DNA of 64,000 nucleotides from Bradyrhizobium paxllaeri (GCF_001693515.2 NZ_CP042968.1:5208001-5272000); one strand, 5' to 3'. Positions 19,322 through 29,805 are shown, numbered from the stretch's first letter. Notes: generated by a model from the sequence alone, not told the origin. Translations and numbers: made by a program.

Positions 19322-20620
19322 TCAGTTCGCCGGTGTTCTCACCTCTTGCAGTGTTTCGGCCAAAGCTTCCTCGAACAGCTCAAGGCCTTCATCCATTGTC
19401 TCGTGGTCGATCGTGAGTGCAGGCAAAAACTTTACGACCTGATCAACGGGCCCGCATCGTTCGATAATCACCCCCTTTTCGAAGGCCTTGCGCGTCGCCG
19501 TCGCGGCAATCTCAGCTATTTGACAGTCAAACCCTATAGCCATGCCACGGCCTCGAACAACAAAATTGTTTCCATGCTTTGATGCAATGACCTGGAGTCG
19601 CCGTCGCATAGCTTCCCCCATGCGCTGAACCTGCTGCGAGAACGTTGGGCAGCGCCAATACGTATTTATAGCGGCGGTTGCTGACACAAGTGCGAGATTA
19701 TTCCCTCGAAACGTGCCAGTGTGTTCCCCTGGTCGCCAGGCGTCGAACTCCTCTTTGATCAGCAACATTGAAAGTGGAAGACCGTACCCACTTAGCGATT
19801 TTGACATCGCGACAATGTCTGGCGACAAATCCGCGGACTCAAAGCTAAAGAAGTCACCCGTCCGACCGCATCCCATCTGGATATCATCGACTATGAAGAC
19901 GGCGCCAACTTCTTTTGCAATAGCCTGAACAGACCTCAACCATTGCTCACCAGCTACATTTATGCCGCCTTCACCTTGCACGGTTTCCACGAGAATGGCC
20001 GCTGGATGATCAAAGCCACTACTCTCGTCCGTCAATACCTTTCACAGGTAGTTGGCAGTATCGACAGCCGGGCCAAAATAACCATCAAAAGGCATGAAGG
20101 TTGCGCCACATAAAGAAACGCCACTGGCTGCGCGATAAAACCGATTACCGCTCGCGGCGATCGCTCCTAAGCTCATGCCATGATAGCCGTGCGTGAATGA
20201 AATAATGTTTTGACGCCCAGTAACTTTGCGTGCGAGCTTTAAAGCTGCCTCGATGGCATTAGCGCCTGTTGGCCCAGTGAATTGGAAGCGATATTCCAGA
20301 CCCCGCTCCCGAAGTATGGCAGACCTGAAAGTATCCATAAATTCAAGCTTTGCAGGTGTCGCCATATCAAGACCATGGACTACAGCATCCGATGCTAGAT
20401 ACTCAGCGATAACCTCCCTAATCGCATGGTTGTTATGACCATAGTTCAACGCTCCAGCACCAGAGAAGAAGTCAATGACCTTTCGGCCATCTTCAGTTAG
20501 CATGATGGAGCCGCGCGCACGGCTGAAAATGGCGGGAAACGAACGTGAGTACGAGCGGACGTTGGACTCGAGGGTCTCGAAACGTTCCATCTTGCGCGAC
20601 TGGCTGATTACTTTATCCAT
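19322..20620 (-). pseudogene. Diaminobutyrate-2-oxoglutarate-type aminotransferase (EctB/DoeD-like), one in-frame stop
   Basis: Starts MDKVISQSRKMERFETLESN behind GAGGAG. It is a class-III PLP aminotransferase closely resembling EctB: FSGAGALNYGHNN, FTGPTGANAIEAALKLAR, ILVETVQGEGGINVA, IVDDIQMGCGRTG, and the PLP lysine in AMSKSLSGYGLPLS. Everything is in one frame except a single TGA at 20042-20044 (between TANYL and KVLTDES); a CGA-to-TGA change would explain it. The rest is undamaged, so the loss is recent or the stop is sometimes read through. These enzymes interconvert aspartate semialdehyde and 2,4-diaminobutyrate. No ectA or ectC is nearby. Confidence 0.82.
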
Positions 20621-20653
20621 GGCCGTCTCCTCGGACGCTGGTTCAAAGAACAA

Positions 20654-21205
20654 CCACGCCAGTTTCAGGATCGCGAGTCTATAACGTGCGGCTCGAACCT
20701 TCTCTTGCCTGATGCGGTTTCCCGGCTCCGCTCAGTTAGCTGAGAAACGAGCACCGGCAAACCTACTAAGATCGGTAGTATTCCCTGCGATTCCGAGGCC
20801 GTAGAAACTTCATCTTATAGGCACGCATCATCGATGCCTGAAAACTGCTTGCCTTGGAGGACGGTTGGCGGCTTGGGTGCTTCCTATCGTGACGAGTGAG
20901 CCAGTTCAGAAGCACGGGCGATCAGAGCGGCAATTGGGGAACTTTGCGGCCTTTATCAGCTTCGATCGCCTCCGCCGCAAGCGCCCCGGTTCGATGCAGC
21001 TATGTGGAACGAAGCCAAAGCCCAGATCATCTATAGGTCCTTGTTCTAGTTAACGGCTAAATGGTGGGCGAACTCAATGAAAACACTGGCTCGATCGAAA
21101 GGATCTAATCGAATGGGAGCCTTGGCGTTTCTCATCGGATGAAAAAGCTCGACCGCAAACAGAACCGACACTAGGGAATTTGAAATAACTCGCTAGGTCG
21201 CGTCA
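20654..21205. other. Intergenic stretch, no gene recognised
   Basis: Short open frames only. No -24/-12 promoter or nod box was seen upstream of the aminotransferase gene. Confidence 0.4.
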
Positions 21206-21233
21206 ATGATTCCGAATATCCAACGATCTCTCG

Positions 21234-21910
21234 GTGCTCAACCTCGAACGCGGGCTCCCGCCCGGCGACCAGCCGCCAACGCCCCGCCTCGGCCCGATGC
21301 TGAATTCGGCCGCCTTCAACTTCCCGGTCATCTCGGAAACGGTCCCCGGAGCTTGGGTAGAGAACGTCGTCCGTGGCGATCCAACCCTTGAGCCGGCTTA
21401 CATAGCTGCCGCCAGGCCACTGGTCGAACGAGGAGCCGTCGCGATCAGCTCAACCTGCGGCTTCTCTATCCGGCATCGGCAGGCGGTGGCCGCGTCTGTA
21501 AACGTTCCAGTAGTAATGTCGAGCCTGCTCCTTTCTACCAACGTTGCTCCGCCAACTGCCCCAGAATGCGAAGATCGCCGTCCTAACCTACGACTCGATC
21601 CATTATGGTGAAGATCTACTCGGGGTTGACCATCCAGCCGAGCGGGCGAGGATCAAAATAGGCGGCATGGAAGGCGGCAAGTTCTGGCACGACGCGTTGC
21701 GTCCGGCGCCGATGATCGACCTCGCTGCGATCGAGACAGATCTCGTCGCTTGCGTCATGCGCCTGCGCGCTATCAATCCGGGGATTGCGGCCATCCTGTT
21801 TGAGTGCGCAGCTTTTCCGATGGTCGCTCCGGCGATCCGTCGCATAGCGGCGCTTCCCGCCTGCGACGATCACGGACCTGTGCCGGCTCACAATAGCATC
21901 CATGGCCTGA
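21234..21910 (+). pseudogene. Asp/Glu/hydantoin racemase-family relic (EutA-like)
   Basis: Readable as one protein with two frameshifts. The first part (to about 21535) has PTPRLGPMLNSAAFNFPVIS and ERGAVAISSTCGFSIRHRQA, with the first catalytic-type Cys in STCGF. The second (21544 on) has QNAKIAVLTYDS and AAILFECAAFPMVAPAIRRI, with the second Cys in FECAAFP. The third frame ends DLCRLTIASMA and TGA at 21910. Two conserved cysteines are typical of this superfamily, which includes racemases, maleate isomerase and EutA of ectoine utilisation. Substrate cannot be told from sequence. Confidence 0.7.
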
Positions 21911-22324
21911 GCGGGTATAACCTGTCGCGGAAACCGCGGTGTTGGCTTGACAATGACGTATCCAAAGATTCGCTGAGTGCGACTCCCGGATTTCGGCGAC
22001 GCTAACCGCAGCGCGGCACCTATCCATGGTTCCAAAGGAAGGCCTGAGCTGCTCACCTGTTTTCTGCATCGCCCACCAGCAAAGCGGACGGACATGAGCT
22101 TGGCTATACTCCAGCGTCGCGAGAGGCTCGGGATAGCAGCAAGGCTGCCTAGGCCGGAGTTATCGGAGGCTTCGCGCAGGATTTGATCGCTTGGTCACAG
22201 AGGTCGCTACGTCGTTCGCAGATCATTGATGGCACTGCTGAAGCATTTCGCCCGATAGCGGACCAGGTTGGCCGGATCTACTTCCATCCCAGCCGTCAAA
22301 GTGCCTGAATCCATTGTGATACCG
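21911..22324. other. Intergenic stretch, no gene recognised
   Basis: No supported gene. It lies between the racemase relic and the nested insertion-sequence block. Confidence 0.4.
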
Positions 22325-24452
22325 GGCGATTGTGGAAGCCGCACGACCTTGGAGTTTTATCCAACCTTGAGTTCGCTCCGGCTATTGGAGTTGCCCGGTT
22401 GCGCAGTGGTAGCGACGGGAGCTGGCGCGGAGCCCTCGGCATAGCGCTGCGCCAGATCCCGGCGCGGATGGCAGCTGCAGGCGAACTCGGAGGGCGTCTT
22501 CCGTCCGAGCCGCGAGTGTGGGCGTGCATCGTTGTAATCGGCGCACCAGCATCCGAGCGCGACGCGGGCCTGGACCTGGAGGTAAACAGCGTCTCGTTCA
22601 ATGCTTCATAGCGCAAGAGGCGTGCTGGTCCGTCAGCGAACCATGACGGCTTGTGCCATTCGAGCTCGCTTTGCTGAGTTCGGAAACATCGTCGGGCAAG
22701 GCCGGCAACGGGTGGATGGTCTTGTGAACTTGTTGGATAACGAGGCGCTGGCGCGCCAGCCAATTCCCGTCTGGCGCTGGCTGTTCTTGTGAACCAGTTG
22801 AAGGAATTGGACCAGCAGGTCGAGGCTATCGAGCGTGAGCTGGCTCTCATCCAGAGAGTAAATCCGATGGCGAAGTTGTTGTCCTCCATTTCCGGCGTTG
22901 GTCCCATAACTGGCCACGGCTCTCGCTGCGACCGTGCCGGACGCGAGCATGTTTCGCTCCGGGCGAGAGTTCGCGGCCTGGCTTGGCCTGACACCTAAGC
23001 AGAATTCAACTGGCGGGAAGGATCGGCTCGGCCGCATAACGAAATAGCGCGATTTCCTGTCTCAGGCACTTGCTTGTCATCGGAGCACGGAACGTCGTTC
23101 GATATCTGAAGGCACTCACGGGTCGGAGACGGCTGGATCTAGCCCTACTTGAGCGACGTCGGCCCATGGTCGTCGCGATCGCCGTTGCCAACAAGTTAGC
23201 TCGGATCGTCTGGGCGATGATGACGACCGGGGAATTCTATCGGCCTAAGCTCGCGGCCTGAGCTGCCGCGCATCCTTACCACCTTATAGTATGAGGGCAA
23301 ATGACAGCATGATGGAATCCGGCGGAGCTGGGATCGAGCAAGCCCGAAGAGCTTTAAGCGGAACAAGCGCGCCCCGTTGATGAGGCCTCGTCCGCAATCT
23401 CTATCAGGGCCAGCGACCATGGTATCGCTCGCACTAACGGGCCGTATACATGAACGCACCCGACCGGTATCCAAAGTGCTGCTGAAATCCCTTGCATCCG
23501 CGGGGCCGTCTACACATGAAGCTCTCGATGAAGGCATTCTGCATGGGCTTGCCTGGCGCGATGTAGTGCCATGCGACGCGGCTCTGATCGGTCCAGGTCA
23601 GGATGGCGTTGCTGGTCAGTTCGCTGCGGTTGTCGCTGACCACCGTCTTGGGCTTGCCGCGCTCGATCACCAGCCGGTCCGGCGCCACGCGGGTGCCGGA
23701 GAGCGAGGTATCGGCCGCCAGCGCCAGGCACTCGCGAGCGCAATCATCGACGACGATGAGGATACGGAAGCGGCGGCCGCAGGTCGGCTTATCCGACACA
23801 AAGTCGAGCGACCAGCGGTCTTTCGGCGCCATCGGCACCGTCATCGACGCCCCCGATCGCCCGCTTGCGGCCGCCACGGCGGCGCACCGCGAGCCTCTCT
23901 TCCCTGTACAGACGGAAGAGCTTCTTGTGGTTGACCAGATAGCCCTCCCGCTTGAGCAGCACGTGCAGGCGTCGATAGCCGAAACGACGACGTTCCTGGG
24001 CGATTGCCCGCATGCGCTGGCGAAGGCCGGCTTCGTCGGCCCGGGTGGTTTGGTATCTCATGGTCATGCGGCAGCAGCCGATGGTTTTACACGCCCGCCG
24101 TCCGCTCATCCCGAAGGCGCCTTGGAGATGGGCGACAGCTTTCCGCTTGGCCGCGGGCGTCACCATTTCTTTCCCGCGAGGTCCTTCAAGGCAGCATTGT
24201 CCAGCATGGCGTCGGCCAAGAGCCGCTTCAGCCGTGTGTTCTCGTCCTCCAGCGTCTTCAGCCGCTTGGCCTCCCACCGAACTTGGCCTTCCATTTGTAG
24301 ATGCTGGCGTCGCTGACGCCATGCTTGCGGCACAGATCAGCAACCGAAACCCCGGCCTCATGCTCCTTCAAAATCCCGATGATCTGCTCTTCCGAAAAAC
24401 GGCTGCGCTTCATGCTCTGGTCCTTGTTGTGGGCCAGAACGAACTTCAAACT
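22325..24452 (-). mobile_element. IS3-family element, broken and interrupted by an IS110 element
   Basis: On the minus strand orfA begins at 24413 (MKRSRFSEEQIIGILKEHEA, helix-turn-helix) and orfB follows in shifted frames: CRMTMRYQTTRADEAGLRQR near 24040, then the DDE segment with WSLDFVSDKP and CARECLALAADTSLSG, reaching NAFIESF near 23515. There it breaks. The missing C-terminus (CADYNDARPHSRLGRKTPSEF) is found at 22330-22600 in the same orientation. The 0.9 kb between is an IS110-type element on the plus strand. Confidence 0.72.
22612..23261 (+). pseudogene. IS110/IS116-family transposase relic nested in the IS3 element
   Basis: Fragments read GVLVRQRTMTACAIRARFAE, then LLSSISGVGPITG (the conserved PGIGP.TA motif of the C-terminal transposase_20 domain), SGREFAAWLGLTPKQNSTGG in a shifted frame, and LLVIGARNVVRYLKALTGRR to the end of the domain at 23261. 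The N-terminal DEDD catalytic half is missing. Confidence 0.72.
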
Positions 24453-24464
24453 AGATTAACCCCA

Positions 24465-24668
24465 TGGGACAAGGTCATAGGGCTCCGATCCTGGTCGAGC
24501 ACAAGCCCAACGCTCGCTGGTGGCTGGACTTCGTCCATGACCAGTTCGCCAACGCCGGCACTTCTGTGGACGCTACCTCAATATCGTCGACGACGTTACC
24601 AGGAATGCTTAGGTGTCATTCCGGAGACCTCGATGTCAGGACGGCGCGTTGCCGGACACTAAAGTTTT
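24465..24668 (+). pseudogene. IS3-family OrfB fragment
   Basis: RAPILVEHKPNARWWLDFVH, then in another frame ECLGVIPETSMSGRRVAGH, is the N-terminal integrase-core segment of an IS3-group OrfB related to, but not the same as, the one in the neighbouring element. Truncated at both ends. Confidence 0.6.
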
Positions 24669-24846
24669 GAGCTTCGTCTATGTGGACGACCTCGGAAAAC
24701 TACTCGAGCGTCCGGTAAATCACTGCACGGTGGGATCGACACTATCAGGCAGCTTGCGCGCGTGAGCCAAATTATCAGCTGCTCATGAAGCTCCAAACGT
24801 CGTCAGCCAGCGGGTCGTCCCGCCAGCGACATTCGCGAAGATAATG

Positions 24847-25507
24847 TCACGGCGCTTCCGCCTGAGCATTGACTAACCTCATCAAGTCCTCACCGGTTGT
24901 CCAAAAAGGCCAATCGGCATCCACAATATCCTCGGCTACCATTCTTAATATCGAACCACCTGGTTCACAGCGCGATACATCGTAGACACGCTTCTCGACG
25001 GATCACTGCCCGGCAAGAGAACACATAAAATCAGGAGCCCCACGTCGCAAGAGACGCACCGCGCGTTATTCCTGTCATGATCTCTCTGCGCACCGAAAGG
25101 TCCCCGTGGTAGGCCCCTTTTCCAGTGATCTGCCGCGCATTTGGCGCTGTGCAAATACAACAATCATCAGGATGTGCATGTTTTCTCGGCTCAGCGTAGA
25201 AGAACCACAGGCTTTCAACATGTTCCGCAAGATTGCTGTTCGATAGGTCATACAGTCGAGCAGCCCCGGCAACGACGACCTCGTTGTTCTTGTCAACGCC
25301 TACGAACCAATATCCCTCGCCTGATTTAATGGGCGAGCGATCGGGCCCAAAAATTGGATAGGTCCGCCCTTTGGTCGGAATGCTCCCCGTGATCGAGACG
25401 TACTCAAGAAAATCGAATCCTATCGAAAGGTTGAAGTCTTTCCGAATGGCGGCGTGGTCATACACTTTGGAGGAAGCGTGAAACTCATAACGGATTCGCT
25501 AATTTCA
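24847..25507 (-). pseudogene. GNAT-like gene, copy 2, frameshifted
   Basis: A paralogue of the gene at 16591-18822, including flanks: shared segments are LSIGFDF.EYVSITGSIPTK, AARLYDLSNSNLAEH and APNARQITGK, and the C-terminal TGEELMRLVNAQAEAP before the same TGA (24847). The ATG (25505-25507) is followed after seven codons by a stop, the RGQG motif region is deleted (SVRREIMTGI), and the frame changes again near 25030. It is therefore dead, by events independent of those in copy 1. Confidence 0.7.
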
Positions 25508-25708
25508 TTGCTGCACCCTTTCTCCTATGACGACGAGCCACATCACCCATTGGATCGCGATAGCAGATTGTGTTACATCATCAACTTGTCTTGAGAGACT
25601 ACCTACTTTGGTGGGAACATCGTATCGTGAAGAGGTGCGCTAGTCATCCGGAACGCAAGTTCGTCAATTACATGATAGCTCGAATCTCTCGATAGAGGAG
25701 AGCGCTCG

Positions 25709-25917
25709 TGACGAATGCGGGTGTGAGAGGCCGGCGCATCGCGCCGTTGGTGCTGAGTGAGGCAAGTTCGTGGTCATCGTGTTGCCCGGTCGCTATCTGA
25801 TCAGTGCCGCGCGATCCTGCGGTGCGGATGGCTTGCCAAGCAAGTCCGTGGCTGCCGAACTCGGCAGCCATGAACACAGTTGGCAAGTGGCGCCGCCGAT
25901 TTCTGAAGGATCACCAA
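25709..25917 (+). pseudogene. IS630-family transposase N-terminal fragment
   Basis: Across two frames: VRGRRIAPLVLSEA, then CGADGLPSKSVAAELGSHEH and TVGKWRRRFLKD, the N-terminal helix-turn-helix of IS630-group transposases. The fragment ends abruptly at about 25917, where the M24 peptidase reading begins on the opposite strand, so this element probably truncated that gene. Confidence 0.6.
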
Positions 25918-26214
25918 GGTCGCAATGAACTCAGCTGCGACATCAGATTCTCTGACGCCCGGACGGATGATCTCTTTTGCCCGCAACATCCCTGCGTCGG
26001 TGATTGCGGCAGCCTCCTTCATAACCGAAATTTCGAGATCAGACTTGACCAACCGGATCCAAGTCACGGCATTGCTAAAATCGACCACCTTCGCTTCCGA
26101 CATTTTGCTCTTAATCTTCTCAACCGTTTGTGCCGCAAGCGACTTCGCCTCAAGCCCTAACCGCTGCGGGCAACGTTGTGCTCGTGTAAGCAGTCAATGA
26201 TGACGTCAAAACTG

Positions 26215-27644
26215 GGGGATGTCCCGGGGTTCTGTTGAATTTCTGAAGAGGTCGGCGTTGCCCCCCTTGAGCCGGTAGGCTCGGGGTGCTGATTCCACAA
26301 AGGAGAGCAACGCCATGACGAGAGATATCACACCGGCTGGTTCGCCGGCGACCGGGGCTGTGGACGAAGCGTTTGCAGAAGTGCGGGCGAGCTTCGATCG
26401 GTTCTGCCTTGCGGCAGGGATCGAGGCGCTCGGCACGATGATGGAGGCGGATGTCACGGCGGCCTGCGGGCCGCGCCACGGTCGCGACGCGGCGCGGCGG
26501 GCGCACCGTTGGGGCCGAACGCGGGGACGGATCGGCTTCCACGGCGGCAAGATCGAGGTCGAGCGCCCGCGGGTCCGGGGCCTGGACGGCCGCGAGGTCA
26601 CGATCCCGAGCTGGGAAACGGCGGCGGAGGAGGACTGGCTTGGTCGCTGGGCGATGAACCTGATGCTGATCAATGTATCGACGCGCCGGTTCGGCCGCGC
26701 TGTCCGGCTGCCCGAGGGTGATGTGCCGGCACCGCCCGGATCGGGGGTTTCGAAGTCGGCGGCCTCGCGGAGGTTTGTGGCGCTGTCGGCGGCGCGGCTG
26801 GCCGACTTCATGGCTGCCGATCTGTCCGCGCTCGACCTTCTGGTGGTTCAAATCGACGGGCTGCATCTCGGCGACGATCTCGTGCTGGTCGCCGCGATCG
26901 GGGTCGACGGTGAAGGCAACAAGCATCCGCTGGCGCTGGTGGAAGGGGCAACCGAGAACGCCGCAACGGTTCAAGCCCTGCTGGACAACCTGGTCTCCCG
27001 CGGGCTCGCCCCGACGGTGCCAAGACTGTTCATCGTCGACGGCGCGAAAGCGTTGTCGAAGGCGATCCGCCGCACCTTCGGTTCGGCCGCCGCGATCCAG
27101 CGCTGTCAGATCCACAAGGCGCGCAACATCACGGAACGCCTGCCGAAAGAGCATCATGCGGCCACCCGTCGGGTGCTGCGCCAGGCCTGGGAGCTCGATG
27201 ATGCCGACAAGGCTGAAAAATTGATCCGCAATCTCGCGCGTCGACTCGACCAGCAATGGCCCGGCGTAGCGGCCAGCATTCTCGAAGGCCTCGACGAAAT
27301 CCTGACTGTCGTCCGGTTGAAGCTGCCGAAGGAGCTGCGTCGATCGCTCGCCTGTACCAACATCGCCGAGAACATGATGGGTACCATTCGCCGCGTCACG
27401 CGCAACGTCAAACGCTGGCGGGATGCCGGCATGGCCTTGCGATGGGTCGCGGCCGGCATGATCGAGGCCAACAAGGGCTTCCGACGATTGAAGGCGCATA
27501 AGCAATTGTCGGTTCTGCGTGCGGCCCTTCAAGCTCACCACGATCGCATGACGATCAAGCCCGTTGCCCACGTCACGAGAGCCGCGTAACATTCATTCCG
27601 CCAACGCCGGTCCGACGTAGTTCAACAGCGATCGGGACATCTCC
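26215..27644 (+). mobile_element. IS256-family insertion sequence, complete
   Basis: 1430 bp with imperfect terminal inverted repeats (GGGGATGTCCCG at the left, GGAGATGTCCCG read inward from the right) and an exact 8-bp target duplication CAAAACTG at 26207-26214 and 27645-27652. Eight bases is the usual IS256 duplication. The single transposase gene is intact. Confidence 0.9.
26315..27589 (+). CDS. IS256-family (mutator-type) transposase
   Basis: 424 residues. Shows the mutator-type DDE core: first Asp in LLVVQIDGLHLGDDLV, second in PRLFIVDGAKALSKAIRR followed by the diagnostic C..H helix AIQRCQIHKARNI, and the Glu in CTNIAENMMGTIRRVTRN. Full length and undamaged, so probably functional. It is GC-rich, with a long shadow frame on the opposite strand, and is distinct from the IS256 relics at 13153 and 51090. 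Confidence 0.94.
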   Translation: MTRDITPAGSPATGAVDEAFAEVRASFDRFCLAAGIEALGTMMEADVTAACGPRHGRDAARRAHRWGRTRGRIGFHGGKIEVERPRVRGLDGREVTIPSWETAAEEDWLGRWAMNLMLINVSTRRFGRAVRLPEGDVPAPPGSGVSKSAASRRFVALSAARLADFMAADLSALDLLVVQIDGLHLGDDLVLVAAIGVDGEGNKHPLALVEGATENAATVQALLDNLVSRGLAPTVPRLFIVDGAKALSKAIRRTFGSAAAIQRCQIHKARNITERLPKEHHAATRRVLRQAWELDDADKAEKLIRNLARRLDQQWPGVAASILEGLDEILTVVRLKLPKELRRSLACTNIAENMMGTIRRVTRNVKRWRDAGMALRWVAAGMIEANKGFRRLKAHKQLSVLRAALQAHHDRMTIKPVAHVTRAA

Positions 27645-28026
27645 CAAAACTGTCCATCTCAGGATGGCCTACCAAATTTTCCGAATACCCAATTACTCGA
27701 CCAGTATCCATGAACATGTGATGGAGTGCAGCAGGGGCATCCATGCGACGCGTCAGGAACGTGGGCTTGTCCTCCTTCAGCGAGACAACTAAGCCCTGAG
27801 GAACATGTGTAGCCGGTAAGATACGTGATGTTGGACGGACTAGTCACCATCAACACGTCAGTCTCGCCGCTTCATTTCCAATTTAACCGCGGAGAGAAAT
27901 ATTCATCCCGCGGGAAAGCCTGTGGCCCTTGTGGCATTGCCATTGCATCATTTCCTTCGAATTTAAGTGAGAGGTTGTATCTGCTTGGATAAGTCGGGAC
28001 TTGGACGCGTTGGATTGCGTTCGTCG

Positions 28027-29805
28027 TCAAGTCGCCGGTTCCGCCAGCATATGGGAAGCATTTAGCCTCGATCGTCGCCAGACGAAATAAAGAGCAACAA
28101 GCCAAAGCAAGGGCATGAGCGTCAGCAATGACCCCACTGCAGCGATCGTTGGGTCGATCTGCTGCTTGATATTCTCCAGCAGCTTCAACGGGAGAGTAGT
28201 GACCGCAAACCCACTGACCAGCGAAGTTACGACGACCTCATCGAAAGAGTGCATGAAGGCGAACACAGCTCCGGCGATGATACCTGGTCGGGTCAACGGA
28301 AGCGTCACTCTCGTAAATGTTCTCAGTGGTCCAGCCCGCATGCTTTGAGCTGCCTGCTCCAATGTTCGGTCGAAGTTAGCTAAAGTGGCCGAAACGATGA
28401 CAACAACAGAGGCGATGGCTCCGATGCTGTGCGCCAAGACAATGCCAGTCTTGGAGCCGAGCAGCCCGAGGTTGACCAAACCGAGATAGGCCGCAACTCC
28501 GACGACGATAACAGGAATGGTAATGGGCGTCAGGATCACCATGATCAGAAAGCTGCGTAGCCTCGAAGATGTGCGGCTAAGTCCGTATGCTGCCAGCGTA
28601 CCAACTATGGTAGATACAATAGTAGCCGCAATGCCAAGCTGGACGCTGGTCCAAAGAGCACCGGTCCATGATGGGTCACCAAGAAACGACTGGTACCATC
28701 GTAGTGAAAGGCTCGAGGGCGGGAATTCTAGAAACGCGGCACCGCTGAACGACATAATGATGACAATCAAGCCCGGGCATAGCAAATATACCAACACGGA
28801 TAACATAAAGACGATACCAACGAACTTCGACCAAGTACCGCTATGAGCGACTTGATAGAGATGGGTCGCCCAGCGCTTAGCGCGATAATGAGTGACGATG
28901 TCGTTGATATAGCGGGACCCTTGGCCAAGTGTGGGAGACTGGCTCAAACGAGCCCTATGCGATATCTGTGCGTGACGGCCTTGCACATCGGACAGGTTAA
29001 ATCCGAATACGGAGAGCACGACCATGGCAATGGCCAATAGGATATAGGCAGAGGTGGCGATGGGCGCCAAGTCAAAGGTACTTTGGAATTGGTCGGCGAT
29101 AAAGCCCGAAAGCATAGCATCGCTCAAGCCGCCGAGGGCCTGTGGCGTGATATAGAAGCCGAGGCACCCTACAAAGACCAGCAAAGCGCCGCTTCGCAGG
29201 CCAGGCAGGCTGAGCGGGAAGAACACGCGCCAGAAGGCGGTGAAAGGCCGCGCGCCCATGCTGCGGGCTGCCGCCATTAATGACTTGTCGATGCCCTGCA
29301 TTGCGCTGAGCAGCGGCAGGATCATCATCGGCAGCATGATATGCACCATGCCGATATAGACGCCTAGGCGGTTGTAGACGAGCGTCAGTGGACTGGAAAT
29401 CACTCCAATGTAGATAAGCAGATTGTTGATGAGTCCATGATCACCGAGGATCACGGTCCATGCATAGGTGCGTACCAAACCGCTGGTCAACCAAGGAATG
29501 AGCACCAATACCACGAGCGTGCTGCGCAAACGCTTTGGGGCGGCCACGATCAGATAGGCGGTTGGGTAGCCGATGATAACGCAGATGGCCGTGACCACGA
29601 CGCTCATCGTGACGGTTCGGAAAAGAATAACGACATCGGCCCGTTGCTCAAAAAACGCCTGATAGTTAACTAGGGAAAACGACGGCGCATTGAGGCTGGT
29701 CAGAAAGAGCTGAATGGTCGGTATTCCTACCACAACGAGCAGGATTGCGATTGCGGGAATGGTGAGTCCGGCAGGCATTCGTCCGAATTTCTGAAGCACT
29801 TCCAT
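28027..29805 (-). CDS. ABC importer permease, two permease domains fused (PotB-PotC type)
   Basis: 592 residues with about twelve membrane segments. Two binding-protein-dependent transport domains lie in tandem, each with an EAA loop: LMAAARSMGARPFTAFWRVF at about 180-200 and LEQAAQSMRAGPLRTFTRV at about 500-520, the sites where the ATPase docks. A cytoplasmic linker (about 275-320) joins the halves. In most bacteria PotB and PotC are separate proteins, so this is a fusion form seen in some polyamine/opine-type transporters. It lies 21 bp downstream of the ATPase gene and 84 bp upstream of the M24 peptidase start. Apparently intact. Confidence 0.92.
   Translation of the reverse strand: MEVLQKFGRMPAGLTIPAIAILLVVVGIPTIQLFLTSLNAPSFSLVNYQAFFEQRADVVILFRTVTMSVVVTAICVIIGYPTAYLIVAAPKRLRSTLVVLVLIPWLTSGLVRTYAWTVILGDHGLINNLLIYIGVISSPLTLVYNRLGVYIGMVHIMLPMMILPLLSAMQGIDKSLMAAARSMGARPFTAFWRVFFPLSLPGLRSGALLVFVGCLGFYITPQALGGLSDAMLSGFIADQFQSTFDLAPIATSAYILLAIAMVVLSVFGFNLSDVQGRHAQISHRARLSQSPTLGQGSRYINDIVTHYRAKRWATHLYQVAHSGTWSKFVGIVFMLSVLVYLLCPGLIVIIMSFSGAAFLEFPPSSLSLRWYQSFLGDPSWTGALWTSVQLGIAATIVSTIVGTLAAYGLSRTSSRLRSFLIMVILTPITIPVIVVGVAAYLGLVNLGLLGSKTGIVLAHSIGAIASVVVIVSATLANFDRTLEQAAQSMRAGPLRTFTRVTLPLTRPGIIAGAVFAFMHSFDEVVVTSLVSGFAVTTLPLKLLENIKQQIDPTIAAVGSLLTLMPLLWLVALYFVWRRSRLNASHMLAEPAT

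Larger units (their letters stand above)
25918..27943 (-). pseudogene. M24-family peptidase (ectoine-hydrolase/Xaa-Pro peptidase-like), split by IS256 and 3'-truncated
   Basis: Starts at ATG 27943 (MAMPQGPQAFPRDEYFS, AAGGAAATG ahead), continues after small frameshifts with DVLMVTSPSNITYLTGYTC, reaches the IS256 insertion at 27645, and resumes at 26214 with SFDVIIDCLHEHNVA, VTWIRLVKSDLEISVMKEAA and IIRPGVRESDVAAEFIAT. The metal-binding C-terminal catalytic half is missing, cut near 25918 by an IS630 fragment. The layout matches DoeA/EutD ectoine hydrolases and related creatinase-fold enzymes. It lies directly downstream of the ABC permease gene and was probably its operon partner. Confidence 0.72.

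Noticed and set aside
21685..21702. TGGCAC...TTGC near-match
   Set aside because: Spacing is one base too long and it lies inside the racemase-family reading frame.
26150..27592. Long 480-codon minus-strand open frame
   Set aside because: It is antisense to the intact IS256 transposase gene; Arg/Gly/Pro-rich composition typical of a shadow in GC-rich coding DNA.
27931..27947. TGGCAT-N5-TTGCA resembling a sigma-54 promoter (plus strand)
   Set aside because: No gene follows on the plus strand and it overlaps the start codon of the M24 gene on the other strand; probably chance.
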